A stretch of DNA of 64,000 nucleotides. Origin: JAHDCJ01 sp039028895. GTDB lineage: Bacteria; Bacteroidota; Bacteroidia; Chitinophagales; Saprospiraceae. The notes under the pieces are model-generated. The model was not told where the DNA came from and did no database searches. It was given only the letters and a program-made list of their open reading frames with translations. Positions 28,701-37,119 of the stretch are shown in pieces. Position numbers and translations under genes: made by a program. Location of the stretch: contig JBCCHF010000001.1 of the NCBI GenBank assembly GCA_039028895.1, forward strand, positions 62,001 to 126,000. The letters run 5' to 3'. Within the stretch, counting starts at the first letter, position 1. The number at the start of each line of letters is the position of its first letter.

Positions 28701-30120
28701 TGAAGATTTCATCAGCATCGATGTTGATACTGACGATACCTTGTTATCACTCCAATCGAATGCGAATGAAACCAGTTGCGCAGGTAATGACGGTACAGCA
28801 ACTGTATTTTCCCTTAACGGAACTGCTCCATTTACTTACCAATGGGGCCCAGATACTGGCAACCAGACAACACAAACCGCTACAGGTCTTACTCCTGCAG
28901 AATATGGTGTAATTGTTACGGATGCCAATGGTTGTTCAAATGCGATTCCGATTACCGTTTTTGCAGGTGGTACATTAACCGTTTCTGCAAACTCTACTGA
29001 TGCCAGTTGTAACGGCTTATCTGATGGTATTGCCTTTGTTACGAATTCACCGAATTATACTTATTCGTGGAGTAATGGGGCTACTGATGCTACCGCAACC
29101 GGCCTTTCTGCAGGCAACTATTCAGTTACTGTCGTATGGGGGCTTTGCGAAACTACAGAATCTTTTACTATCGAAGAGCCAGATGCTATGAATGTAAGCA
29201 TTAATGCTTTTGAAAGCCAATGTAGTATAAATGGTTCTTCTGCTTCAGCCATTGTCATTGGCGGTGCCGCACCGTTGACCTACGAATGGAATACTGGTGA
29301 TATGATGCCGGCCATCGGTGGTTTAAGTACAGATACCTATACCGTTACGGTTACAGATGCCAATGGCTGTGAACAGGTTTCAAGTACTTTTATCACCTCA
29401 GAAGCTAATGGCCCCGTTCTTTCTACTACCCAGACAAATATCAGTTGTCCTGGCGACAATGATGGTGCTATCGATCTGACTGTAACAAGCGGTATGGCCC
29501 CATTCACCTTTAATTGGGGAGACGGCATTGCACAAGAAGATATTAGTGGTCTTGGTGCAGGAGTCTATACGGTCATTGTGAATGATGCTAACAACTGTAT
29601 TGCTGTAACTTCCGTGGTGATTACCGAGCCATCTCCGATGAATCTTTCATTGAACAGTACTTCATCGGATGGAAATGACGGAACAGCTTCTGTGAATGTA
29701 TTTGGTGGCGTGCCCCCATTTACTTACCAGTGGAGCAACGGACAAAATGGCCAGGTAGCTACAGGACTTCCACCTGGTGTATATAGCGTTATCGTTACAG
29801 ACGCCAATGGTTGTTCAGTGACCGGAGAAGTAGAAGTCAGCATCTTCACAGGAGTTGAAGATCTGGCAAGCCTGACAAACTTTAACATCTACCCTGTTCC
29901 AACAGACGGAAGATTCACTATCGAACTTGAATTCAACCGGATGGAATCTATTGAAATATCTATTGTCAATATGCTTGGCCAAGTAATAGAATACCGATTT
30001 GACGAAGGTTCAAACTTTAACATACCAATGGATATCAGCCAACAAGCCTCCGGCATATTTGCGGTGCAGGTAAAAACTGATGAAGGTATTGCTGTGCGTG
30101 AAGTCATTAAGGTAGAATAA
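25774..30120 (+). CDS. Giant secreted protein: lamin-tail, CotH-like kinase domain, SprB repeats, T9SS type A signal
   Basis: This 1448-residue protein has, in order: a signal peptide (ending about residue 38), a lamin-tail domain (VLINEFSASN, DWIELYNAGSS, residues 39-150), and a chitobiase-C-like beta domain (YFTLDGSTPDDSDNPY, about 195-265). A CotH-like domain follows (about 300-660; RGIDYITRDQFGDDW, GVYEIREKVD, WRYILWDNDATFD), then eight SprB repeats (about 755-1360). It ends in a type A T9SS sorting domain (FNIYPVPTDGRFTIE ... GIFAVQVKTDEG). CotH proteins can be protein kinases; activity here is unproven. The ATG at 25795 may be the true start, judging from the upstream promoter. Confidence 0.88.
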   Translation: MNSKLTNMIHLDTSISKLSSKCFTLALLLIASLSLNGQVLINEFSASNYDDFADSFGEHEDWIELYNAGSSTVDLSGYHLSDRLSNPTKFQIPAGVSIAAGDHLRIWCSKRDGLFSGVVHTSFAITQTRANESIVLADPSGTIIDSYDIGTPNQDGHSWGRTTDGGSTWSVFLSPTPNGSNTNPSPEYTPKPVMSPDPGYYTNFTTITITSPDPDVQIYFTLDGSTPDDSDNPYNTPFNITSTTVVKAVAISNDPNVPDSHMEYGTYFINDTHSMWIVSVSGGQVDNLMGGSGFLRPRGSFELFDETGTRVADAFGEFNKHGNDSWAYAQRGIDYITRDQFGDDWAVKHNIFADSISDRDRFQRLMLKAAANDNYPFSNGGAHIRDAYCHVLSQNAGMDMDERSYEPCILYVNGDYWGVYEIREKVDDNDYTDYYYGHDKFDLEFIKTWGNTWNEYGNGLPAWNTLHSFITSNDMSIQANYDMAADQLSMESLIDYIILNTHVVSQDWLNWNTAWWRGLDPTGDQHAAKWRYILWDNDATFDHYINYTGVPDTSPNADPCDNESPQIDDPEGHLELLTSLFANDDFYALYINRYADLNNTYFTCDYMVGLLDDMINRIAPEMQRHIDLWGGSMAGWQSNVDDLRNFILTRCTIIDSGIEDCYEVDGPFPLVVEIDPPLSGDVKVNTIIPTSYPYVSDYFSGIQLTLEGIPANGYVFDYWEPLNSTLNPGINDPIVGFDIGLGDTIVAHFILEDACPALTLQSASTDAICESASGTATVVPTAGNGPFGYLWDSNAGNQITQTATGLAAGTYTVTVMDNDGCDEAVTVTVTASAGDLDAISSTTGANCSASDGSATIAPNGGTQPFTYLWDANAGSQVTSTAINLQAGSYSATITDVNGCEFISSVIVEDVGMMQANAISTPSFCTANNGTATVNPISGSGPFTYQWDANANSQTSQTATDLPGGTYSATVTDANGCEDFISIDVDTDDTLLSLQSNANETSCAGNDGTATVFSLNGTAPFTYQWGPDTGNQTTQTATGLTPAEYGVIVTDANGCSNAIPITVFAGGTLTVSANSTDASCNGLSDGIAFVTNSPNYTYSWSNGATDATATGLSAGNYSVTVVWGLCETTESFTIEEPDAMNVSINAFESQCSINGSSASAIVIGGAAPLTYEWNTGDMMPAIGGLSTDTYTVTVTDANGCEQVSSTFITSEANGPVLSTTQTNISCPGDNDGAIDLTVTSGMAPFTFNWGDGIAQEDISGLGAGVYTVIVNDANNCIAVTSVVITEPSPMNLSLNSTSSDGNDGTASVNVFGGVPPFTYQWSNGQNGQVATGLPPGVYSVIVTDANGCSVTGEVEVSIFTGVEDLASLTNFNIYPVPTDGRFTIELEFNRMESIEISIVNMLGQVIEYRFDEGSNFNIPMDISQQASGIFAVQVKTDEGIAVREVIKVE
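28043..29850 (+). repeat. Array of eight SprB repeats in the CotH-like protein
   Basis: Eight units of about 68-76 residues each carry an early Cys, a PFTYxW core and a closing VTDANGC-type motif. Units 1-4 are more alike (WD(A/S)NAG.Q.T.TAT.L), suggesting recent duplication. Unit 8, next to the sorting domain, has lost the early Cys. Confidence 0.75.
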
Positions 30121-30140
30121 AGAAATTCTAAATCAACTAT

Positions 30141-30198
30141 GAACTCCATGGAGACGAAGTTTGTTGAAAACTCATGCTTCCATGGAGTTCTTTGTTTT
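30141..30198 (+). terminator. Probable terminator after the CotH-like gene
   Basis: GAACTCCATGG and CCATGGAGTTC form a perfect 11-bp stem with a 28-base loop, followed by TTTGTTTTT. It begins 21 bases after the stop codon. Confidence 0.7.
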
Positions 30199-30297
30199 TA
30201 GACATTTCCCAAACAATTCTAACGATTATTTTCCTTAATTTTCGGCCAAATTTCACCCCTTCCCAACTCAAATAATCATTAAATCCTCAATTCTGTA

Positions 30298-33200
30298 ATG
30301 AAACTTCGGATACAGTTCTCTCTAATGGTACTATTGTGCCTGCCAAGCCTAATTTTTGGTCAAATCAGTTACGAAATCCCGGCAAAAAGCGAAAGTATTC
30401 GCTTGAACAATAAGTTTGAAAAGGTAATCATGCCTTCGCTGAACATGCCTCTTATACTTGCAGAAAATGAACAACGCATCGCCAATGGTCAGCTGCCAGA
30501 AATAGGTAAGCTCATAGAAGCTGATCTTCATATCAGAACGCATGGCAATTGGACCAATTTACCAAATGGAGATCGAGTCTGGAGGCTTGGTATAGAATCT
30601 GATGGTGCACAGGCAATATCGTTGTATTATTCAAAATTCAGACTGCCTGGAAATTCCACTCTACACATCTATAATTATGAAAAGACAGAAGTGTTAGGTG
30701 CTTTTTCCAGCCATAACAATATAAAAAATGAAGAATTCGCTACAGGAATTGTAAGAGGTGACAAGGTCGTACTTGAGTACTATGAACCTGCTTCTGTAAG
30801 AAACCAGGGCGTAATCGCAATTTCTCATGTCGGTCACGCCTTTCGCGATATCCCTTCATTAAATCCTGAAAAAGGATTTGGTGATTCTGACCCTTGTGAA
30901 GTGAATGTCAATTGCTCAGAAGGGAACAATTGGCAAGACCAAAAGCGAGGAGTTAACAGAATTCTGCTAAAGATAGGTAATGGATTTTTCTGGTGCTCGG
31001 GCTCACTTATCAATAATACTGATCAGGATTGTACACCTTACGTACTTTCTGCGTGGCATTGTGGGATTGGAGCCAGCACAGCTGACATCAATCAATGGAT
31101 TTTCTATTTCAATTATGAAGCCCCTAATTGTCCAAATCCTGGATCAGCACCAGGCATTAATTCCATAACTGGAGCCACGATGCGATCCAACAGTAATGAT
31201 GGAGGAGGAAATACAGGTTCAGATTTTATGCTTGTTGAGCTAAACAGCGCTGTTCCTGATTCGTATAATCCTTATTATAATGGCTGGAGCAGATTGAATG
31301 TTTCAAGTCCTTCTGGAGTAGGTATTCACCATCCGGCAGGAGATATTAAGAAAATATCGACTTATACATCTGCCCTGACTTCAACCACCTGGGGTGGCAC
31401 ACCAAATACCCATTGGCGGGTAGTCTGGGTGTCAACGGCTAACGGGCACGGTGTGACTGAAGGTGGATCATCTGGATCTCCAATCTTTAACTCTGATGGA
31501 CTTATAGTGGGTGATCTTACCGGTGGGGCATCTTTTTGCACTTCCCCTAATGCTCCTGACCGTTATGGTAAGTTTTCATATAGTTGGGCATCAAACGGTA
31601 ATACGGCGGCAGAAAGACTAAGCGACTGGCTTGATCCGGGAGGAACAGGTGCTACAACTCTACCGGGTACTAATCAGCCCTGTAGTACGACTTGTGCCAA
31701 TGGCATGATGGATGGCGACGAAACAGGAGTCGACTGTGGAGGAAGCTGTCCGCCTTGCCCGACTTGCGATGACGGAATGATGAACGGCGATGAAACTGGT
31801 GTGGACTGTGGAGGCCCTGATTGTCTGGCCTGCCCACCTGAATATTGTGATTCAGCGGGAGATGACACCAGTTTTGAATGGATAGAAACGGTTCAGTTCG
31901 GCTCAATAAACAATAACTCTGGAGATAATGGTGGCTATGCTGATTTCACGGCTCAGGGTACTGTAGTTTCGCCTGGTCAGAGTTATGCTATTACTCTAAC
32001 GCCCGGTTTCGATGATCAAACCTATGATGAATACTGGCGTGTATGGATAGATTTTAATATTGATGAAGATTTTGATGATGCCAATGAACTCGTTTTTGAA
32101 GATAATGGCAATGCCGCTGTATCCGGAACAATAACAATTCCGGTTGGTGCAACGACAGGCACTACACGCATGCGCGTATCTATGAAGTATGACGAAAACC
32201 CCACACAATGTGAAGAATTCCAATACGGAGAAGTTGAAGATTATTCAATTGTAATTCAACCTAGTTGTGCGCTCACAGCTTCAGCTACACCTACAAGTGG
32301 GGTTACCTGTAATGGAGACTCCGATGGTTCTGCACTTGCTTTTGGGTCTTCAGGGATTCCGCCATTCAGTTACAACTGGGATAATGGCGAAACGACTTTT
32401 AATGCCATCATGTTGAATGGGGGTACTCATGCTGTAACGGTTACTGATCTTCTTGGATGTACCGCGACAGCTTCTGTTGCAATTGCAGAACCCTCTGCTA
32501 TTTCTGCTATTGGATCGACTACAAATGAATCTTTCCCTGGTGCTGGAGACGGATCTATTGATATATTACCTTCCGGAGGTTCAGCAGGGTTTAGTTATTT
32601 ATGGTCTAATGGTGCTACAGCACAGGATGTAGACGACCTCCTGGCTGACACCTATAATGTAACCATAACTGATAGCAACGGATGCACTGGCAGTGGAGGC
32701 TGGGTAGTTAGTTCCAACACTAATCTGACTGTAGTCTGTACAACAGTTTTTCTGGAGGGCTCTTTTAACCAGTTTACCTTAGGGCCAAACGACCGTATGA
32801 GAACTACCCTCAGAGATAATAACATCTTGCCTCTTGCTCAACCATTTAATGTCAGCCCGTGGAATTATGGTGGATCGGAAAGTTTCTCAAGCCTTGCAGA
32901 GATGCCTTCTGATATGGTAGACTGGGTATATGTGGTTTTACGGGCAGGGAATGACCCTTCCAATGTGTCTGCTACCTTTGCAGGAGTTCTACATGCAGAT
33001 GGAAGCATTACAGATACTGAAGGAAATTTTGTAGCATTTGACATTTCAAACCCTGCTGGATATTATATTGAAGTATTTCACCTTGGCCATTTACCAGTTG
33101 TTTCCGCAATTCCAGTGGTTCCAGATGGTTCAGGCTTTTTATGCTATGATTTCACAACAAACATGAATCAAAGCTATCGCAATCCGGGATTAGATGATGA

Positions 33201-33432
33201 TCCGGTAATAGAACTGAATTCTTTATCTGGTTTTTTCTCTTGTATGATAGGTGGGAATTGCCAGCCTTTGGATTGTCAAGTTGATGCCAATGACGCCACC
33301 TCAATGTTCCAGGTATTTAATGCCAATCCATATTATGGACCTGAGGACACTAACATGGATGGACTAATAGATTCTAATGATCTGAATGGAATTTTTAATG
33401 CTTATAACTCAAATTGTCATAGACCATATTAG
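30298..33432 (+). CDS. Secreted trypsin-like (lysyl-endopeptidase-type) serine protease with GEVED, SprB and dockerin-like modules
   Basis: This 1044-residue exported protease has a signal peptide of about 22 residues, a pro-like region, and a chymotrypsin-fold domain (about 205-450). Its catalytic set is His in LSAWHCG, Asp in SDFMLVEL and Ser in GGSSGSPIF. Two Cys-rich DGxxNGDETGVDCGG units, a GEVED domain (ending YGEVEDYSIVI) and two SprB repeats follow. A C-terminal module of about 233 residues ends in dockerin-like loops and NCHRPY. No type A or B T9SS signal is recognisable. It resembles Lysobacter/Achromobacter lysyl endopeptidases around His and Ser. The next gene shares GEVED, SprB and C-terminal modules. 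Confidence 0.87.
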   Translation: MKLRIQFSLMVLLCLPSLIFGQISYEIPAKSESIRLNNKFEKVIMPSLNMPLILAENEQRIANGQLPEIGKLIEADLHIRTHGNWTNLPNGDRVWRLGIESDGAQAISLYYSKFRLPGNSTLHIYNYEKTEVLGAFSSHNNIKNEEFATGIVRGDKVVLEYYEPASVRNQGVIAISHVGHAFRDIPSLNPEKGFGDSDPCEVNVNCSEGNNWQDQKRGVNRILLKIGNGFFWCSGSLINNTDQDCTPYVLSAWHCGIGASTADINQWIFYFNYEAPNCPNPGSAPGINSITGATMRSNSNDGGGNTGSDFMLVELNSAVPDSYNPYYNGWSRLNVSSPSGVGIHHPAGDIKKISTYTSALTSTTWGGTPNTHWRVVWVSTANGHGVTEGGSSGSPIFNSDGLIVGDLTGGASFCTSPNAPDRYGKFSYSWASNGNTAAERLSDWLDPGGTGATTLPGTNQPCSTTCANGMMDGDETGVDCGGSCPPCPTCDDGMMNGDETGVDCGGPDCLACPPEYCDSAGDDTSFEWIETVQFGSINNNSGDNGGYADFTAQGTVVSPGQSYAITLTPGFDDQTYDEYWRVWIDFNIDEDFDDANELVFEDNGNAAVSGTITIPVGATTGTTRMRVSMKYDENPTQCEEFQYGEVEDYSIVIQPSCALTASATPTSGVTCNGDSDGSALAFGSSGIPPFSYNWDNGETTFNAIMLNGGTHAVTVTDLLGCTATASVAIAEPSAISAIGSTTNESFPGAGDGSIDILPSGGSAGFSYLWSNGATAQDVDDLLADTYNVTITDSNGCTGSGGWVVSSNTNLTVVCTTVFLEGSFNQFTLGPNDRMRTTLRDNNILPLAQPFNVSPWNYGGSESFSSLAEMPSDMVDWVYVVLRAGNDPSNVSATFAGVLHADGSITDTEGNFVAFDISNPAGYYIEVFHLGHLPVVSAIPVVPDGSGFLCYDFTTNMNQSYRNPGLDDDPVIELNSLSGFFSCMIGGNCQPLDCQVDANDATSMFQVFNANPYYGPEDTNMDGLIDSNDLNGIFNAYNSNCHRPY
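31690..31845 (+). repeat. Two Cys-rich DGxxNGDETGVDCGG repeats
   Basis: Two consecutive units (CANGMMDGDETGVDCGGSC and CDDGMMNGDETGVDCGG) are encoded within the serine protease gene. One diverged unit (CDDGIQNQGEEGIDCGGPC) occurs at the matching position of the neighbouring M43 protease gene, near 34507. Confidence 0.7.
32269..32715 (+). repeat. Two SprB repeats in the serine protease
   Basis: Two SprB units precede the C-terminal module. The first has the normal early Cys (VTCNGDSDG); the second does not (NESFPGAGDG). The closing TDSNGC motif is kept. Confidence 0.7.
32731..33429 (+). other. Shared C-terminal module with dockerin-like calcium loops, copy 1
   Basis: Residues 812-1044 of the serine protease align along their length with the end of the next protein. 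Shared motifs are LxGSFN, the MR..L....L(L/M)PLAQP(F/Y)N..PWNY.G core, DMVDW, FAGVLHA(D/N)G(S/T)ITD, PVVSA, and QPLDCQVDAND. The last part holds a dockerin/EF-hand-like loop, DTNMDGLIDSND, and the chain ends NCHRPY in both. Confidence 0.75.
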
Positions 33433-33500
33433 ATAATAAAAAATCTTTAAATACCCCCGTTAAACACTAAGGTTGAATGAAATAATGGGCTGAGCCTTCG

Positions 33501-33508
33501 TATCTTTG
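33501..33508 (+). promoter_or_regulatory. Candidate -7 element (TATCTTTG) for the M43 protease gene
   Basis: TATCTTTG lies 32 bases before the start codon at 33541 and matches TAnnTTTG exactly. The nearest upstream TTG (33473-33475) is 25 bases away, further than the ideal 19. Confidence 0.4.
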
Positions 33509-33540
33509 GTACCCCACATGACAGCAAATACCCTTTTCCA

Positions 33541-36396
33541 ATGAATGTAAGACTTATACTTGCGCTTCTTCTCCTTGCTCTTTTTTCAATTTCTGCTTAT
33601 GCTCAGCGTTCGTGTGAAACCATGAGTTATATGATGGACCAGGAAACCAAATTTCCGGGTCATCTTCAACGATTATCAGAAATTGATGCTTACTCGCAGA
33701 AGCGACTGAAAGCTTTTGGTAAACATAGTGAAGAAAAGATTGATGGAATTATTACTATTCCTGTAGTCGTTCATGTCGTATATAGTAATGCTACTCAAAA
33801 TATTTCTGATGCCCAGATACTCACACAGCTTGATGTGCTGAACGAAGATTTCAGATTAATGAATTCAGACGCGGATAATACCTGGTCTCAATCAGCTGAT
33901 TCTGAAATTGAATTCTGTCTCGCTACTGTTGATCCTAACGGAAATGCAACCAATGGCATTACTCGTACATCGACCTCTGTATCACAATTCAGCACCAATA
34001 ATGCAGTTAAGTTTACAGGATCAGGCGGCATTAGTGCCTGGCCCACCTCAGATTATCTAAACATTTGGGTTTGCGATCTTAATGGCTTTCTCGGTTACGC
34101 GCAATTCCCTGGAGGAAATCCCCTGACGGATGGCATTGTATGTGATTTTGCTTATTTCGGAACAATCGGTACTGCCACAGTCCCTTTCGATCTTGGCCGT
34201 ACTGCGACTCATGAAGTCGGACATTGGCTCAACCTGAGACATATTTGGGGAGATGGCGGTTGTGGCGTTGATGATCAGGTAGCCGACACACCACTATCAG
34301 ACGCTCCAAATTATGGATGTGCAACCAATCATGTTTCTTGTGGTAGTGCGGATATGGTACAAAACTACATGGATTATTCTGATGATGCCTGTATGAATTT
34401 ATTTACGCTAGGACAAAAAGACCGTATGCGTGTATTGTTTGATCCGGGAGGACCTCGGGAAAGCCTGCTAAATTCCAATGGCTGTGGCATACCTCAGCCA
34501 CCCACTTGTGATGATGGCATCCAAAATCAGGGTGAAGAAGGCATTGATTGTGGTGGCCCGTGTCCGGATGTTTGTCCTGTGGTCTATTGCTCATCAGGAG
34601 GTACGGACACTAATTTTGAATACATCGAAAATGTAACTTTTAATACAATCAACAACACTTCAGGTGACGATAGCGGGTATGGCGATTATACTTCAATTGT
34701 CACGAGTGTTTTTGAAGGAACAACCGTGCCCATTTCATTAACGCCCGGGTTTGTCAATCAATCATACGATGAATACTGGCTCGTTTTTATCGACTATAAT
34801 GGTGACGGTGATTTTGAAGATGCTGGAGAGGAGGTTTTTTCAGATAATGGAACTTCAACCGTCAATGGGTCCATTACTATTCCACTTACAGCAGTAACAG
34901 ATACCACCAGGATGAGGGTTTCAATGCGGTGGAATCAGGATCCTCCGGGGCCTTGTGACACCTACCAATACGGGGAAGTTGAGGATTATTCGATTGTAAT
35001 TCTTCCCTCTTGTGGGATTAACGCTTCAACTACTTTTACGGATGTAAGCTGCTTTGGTCTATCAGATGGCACGATAGATTTGACAACAACCGGAGGGGTC
35101 GACCCATTGACTTACGCCTGGGATAATGGCCTTGGTAATTCGGAAGATCTTTTGGGTCTGCCAATAGGTATTTACACGGTTACAGTGACTGATGCGAATG
35201 GCTGTGAGGCCACTGTTTCAACTACTATCGGCCAGCCAGAGGTCTTTGTATCATCTGCTTTCCTAGACAGCGGTACACTTTGCCAAGGAGAAGCCAATGG
35301 TCAAGCCACTGTACTGACATTTGGCGGCATCGAACCCTACACTTACTTATGGGACAATAACGAAATCACCCCATCTGCTACTGGCTTGACAGGAGGCCTT
35401 CATTTAGTTACGATTTCTGATGCCAATGGGTGTCTTGAAATTGAAACTGTTCTAATTCCTGAGCCCCTTGCTATTTCCCTTTCGGGAACGGTAACTGATG
35501 AAACCTTAAACGGACAGAATGACGGAGCTATTGAGATAGGCTTATCAGGAGGTACGCCAGGCTATTCATACATGTGGAGTAATGGTGCAACTACCATGGA
35601 TCTGACCAATATATCTGCTGGTACATATTACCTGACTGTAACTGATGCTAATGAATGTACCACCAGTCAATCCTGGGTTGTTAACTCGGGAGTTGAGTTT
35701 TGCTTGAACGCAATCTTACAAGGTAGTTTTAATTCGGCTGCCCAAGACAACTCTGAGCTCATGAGGAGTAGTCTGACTCAATCCGGTTTGATGCCTTTGG
35801 CTCAGCCATATAATACTGAACCGTGGAATTATTCTGGCACCGAAGAATTTTCCAGCTATAGCAATATTCCAACTGATATGGTCGACTGGATGTTGATTGT
35901 TATAAGAGATGGAGCTGACCCAACAGTTGTGCTCGAACGATTTGCAGGAGTGCTACATGCAAATGGGACCATTACAGACATATCAAATAATGAAATTGCA
36001 TTGGAATTATATGCTGACTCTGGCTATTATGTGGAGTTGATACACCGTGACCACGTGCCTGTAGTTTCAGCTACGCCATTATTCCCTGATGCTTCGGGCC
36101 AAGTTTGTTTTGATATGACATCTGAACCCAACAGTATTTATGTTGATCAGGCACTTTTAAATTTACCTGCGGCCACTTTGTTTTCTGTTTTAGGCACTAA
36201 TTATGGCCTTTGGGCCGGCAATGTTCAGCCATTGGATTGTCAGGTTGATGCCAATGATGTGAATGCCATGTTCAATGGATATGGATTCACCAATTATTAT
36301 GGACTTAGTGATGTGAATATGGATGGGCAGGTCGACGCTAATGACTTCAATATGTTATTTAGCGCATATAATACCAATTGCCATCGCCCATATTAG
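33541..36396 (+). CDS. Secreted M43 (pappalysin/cytophagalysin-type) metalloprotease with GEVED, SprB and dockerin-like modules
   Basis: This 951-residue exported zinc protease has a signal peptide of about 21 residues (SAYAQ). The catalytic domain (about 75-315) has the metzincin site HEVGHWLNLRH followed by IWGD, and a Met-turn in NYMDYSDDACMNLFT. One Cys-rich DCGG unit, a GEVED domain (YGEVEDYSIVI), three SprB repeats and the shared C-terminal module ending NCHRPY follow. No type A or B T9SS signal is seen. Members of this family process host or environmental proteins; its target is unknown. It has the same layout as the preceding serine protease with a different catalytic head. Confidence 0.9.
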   Translation: MNVRLILALLLLALFSISAYAQRSCETMSYMMDQETKFPGHLQRLSEIDAYSQKRLKAFGKHSEEKIDGIITIPVVVHVVYSNATQNISDAQILTQLDVLNEDFRLMNSDADNTWSQSADSEIEFCLATVDPNGNATNGITRTSTSVSQFSTNNAVKFTGSGGISAWPTSDYLNIWVCDLNGFLGYAQFPGGNPLTDGIVCDFAYFGTIGTATVPFDLGRTATHEVGHWLNLRHIWGDGGCGVDDQVADTPLSDAPNYGCATNHVSCGSADMVQNYMDYSDDACMNLFTLGQKDRMRVLFDPGGPRESLLNSNGCGIPQPPTCDDGIQNQGEEGIDCGGPCPDVCPVVYCSSGGTDTNFEYIENVTFNTINNTSGDDSGYGDYTSIVTSVFEGTTVPISLTPGFVNQSYDEYWLVFIDYNGDGDFEDAGEEVFSDNGTSTVNGSITIPLTAVTDTTRMRVSMRWNQDPPGPCDTYQYGEVEDYSIVILPSCGINASTTFTDVSCFGLSDGTIDLTTTGGVDPLTYAWDNGLGNSEDLLGLPIGIYTVTVTDANGCEATVSTTIGQPEVFVSSAFLDSGTLCQGEANGQATVLTFGGIEPYTYLWDNNEITPSATGLTGGLHLVTISDANGCLEIETVLIPEPLAISLSGTVTDETLNGQNDGAIEIGLSGGTPGYSYMWSNGATTMDLTNISAGTYYLTVTDANECTTSQSWVVNSGVEFCLNAILQGSFNSAAQDNSELMRSSLTQSGLMPLAQPYNTEPWNYSGTEEFSSYSNIPTDMVDWMLIVIRDGADPTVVLERFAGVLHANGTITDISNNEIALELYADSGYYVELIHRDHVPVVSATPLFPDASGQVCFDMTSEPNSIYVDQALLNLPAATLFSVLGTNYGLWAGNVQPLDCQVDANDVNAMFNGYGFTNYYGLSDVNMDGQVDANDFNMLFSAYNTNCHRPY
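35017..35690 (+). repeat. Three SprB repeats in the M43 protease
   Basis: Three SprB units follow the GEVED domain. The first two have the early Cys (VSCFGLSDG, TLCQGEANG); the third lacks it (DETLNGQNDG) and has TDANEC at its end. Confidence 0.7.
35692..36393 (+). other. Shared C-terminal module with dockerin-like calcium loops, copy 2
   Basis: This is the counterpart of the serine protease module. It contains LQGSFN, LMPLAQPYN, DMVDW, FAGVLHANGTITD, PVVSATP, QPLDCQVDANDVNAMF, the calcium-type loop DVNMDGQVDAND and the final NCHRPY. It covers about residues 718-951. Confidence 0.75.
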
Positions 36397-36405
36397 GACT
36401 TGTGC

Positions 36406-36930
36406 TTATTCTGCTTCAGCAGCTTCAGCAGCAGCAGCGGCCTTATTAATCTCTCTTAGCTCTTTATCGATGAAGTAGAGACTTTGCGGGCCACTTCCAA
36501 TCAATTGGATACGATCGAGAATGGTTCGCATCAAGGCCTCTTCTTCACGTTGCTCCTCAACATACCATTGGATGAAATTGAGTGTAGCGTGATCTTTCTC
36601 TTCGTAACAGAGAGCCACGATATTATTTATCGCCGCAGTCACTTTCTTTTCATGATCATACACTAACTGGAAAAGTTCCTGAATACTTGGGTATTCAATT
36701 GGAGGTTGCCCAACTGCCGGTATAACGGCCCTACCATCTGATTCATTGACATAATGTATGAGTTTCATCATATGTTCTCTCTCCTCTTCCGATTGACGGT
36801 AAAGGAATTCGGCACATCCTTCCATACTTTCCCCGTCACACCAAGAGGCCATGGCCAGGTAGTTTTGAGAAGCGTATGATTCGAGTGCTATTTGGGTATT
36901 TAAAACTGATTCAATCTTTTCTAACAACAT
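36406..36930 (-). CDS. Ferritin
   Basis: This 174-residue iron-storage protein is of the bacterial non-haem ferritin type. The four-helix ferroxidase ligands are present: Glu in IALESYASQNYLAMASW, EEEREHMMK (ExxH), and the distal Glu of the third helix in NFIQWYVEEQREEE. The C terminus has an odd Ala/Glu-only tail of about 12 residues beyond the usual ferritin end. It is convergent with the M43 protease, 9 bases apart, and has no obvious terminator. Confidence 0.92.
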   Translation of the reverse strand: MLLEKIESVLNTQIALESYASQNYLAMASWCDGESMEGCAEFLYRQSEEEREHMMKLIHYVNESDGRAVIPAVGQPPIEYPSIQELFQLVYDHEKKVTAAINNIVALCYEEKDHATLNFIQWYVEEQREEEALMRTILDRIQLIGSGPQSLYFIDKELREINKAAAAAEAAEAE

Positions 36931-37119
36931 TTTATGATTTGATTTTTTGGTGAGTTTGATGTTTGGTGTCCAATAAAAATGGTGTTTTTCCGGAAATTGT
37001 TCAAAGATTAATTGAAATTCCTGATTCTATTAAATTGAAATGGGTTTTTTCGATATTAATGTATTGTTCTTTTTCATCAAGGAAGAAGAATGAATAACCA
37101 AAATGCAAGGAATTAAATA

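Noticed and set aside
28043..29850. SprB array considered as a CRISPR or DNA-level tandem repeat
   Set aside because: The repeats are protein-level units of about 70 residues within one open frame; DNA identity between units is low.
36406..36447. Ala/Glu-coding low-complexity end of ferritin as a frameshift
   Set aside because: The frame is continuous to a normal stop and the ferritin core is complete; a tail is the simpler reading.
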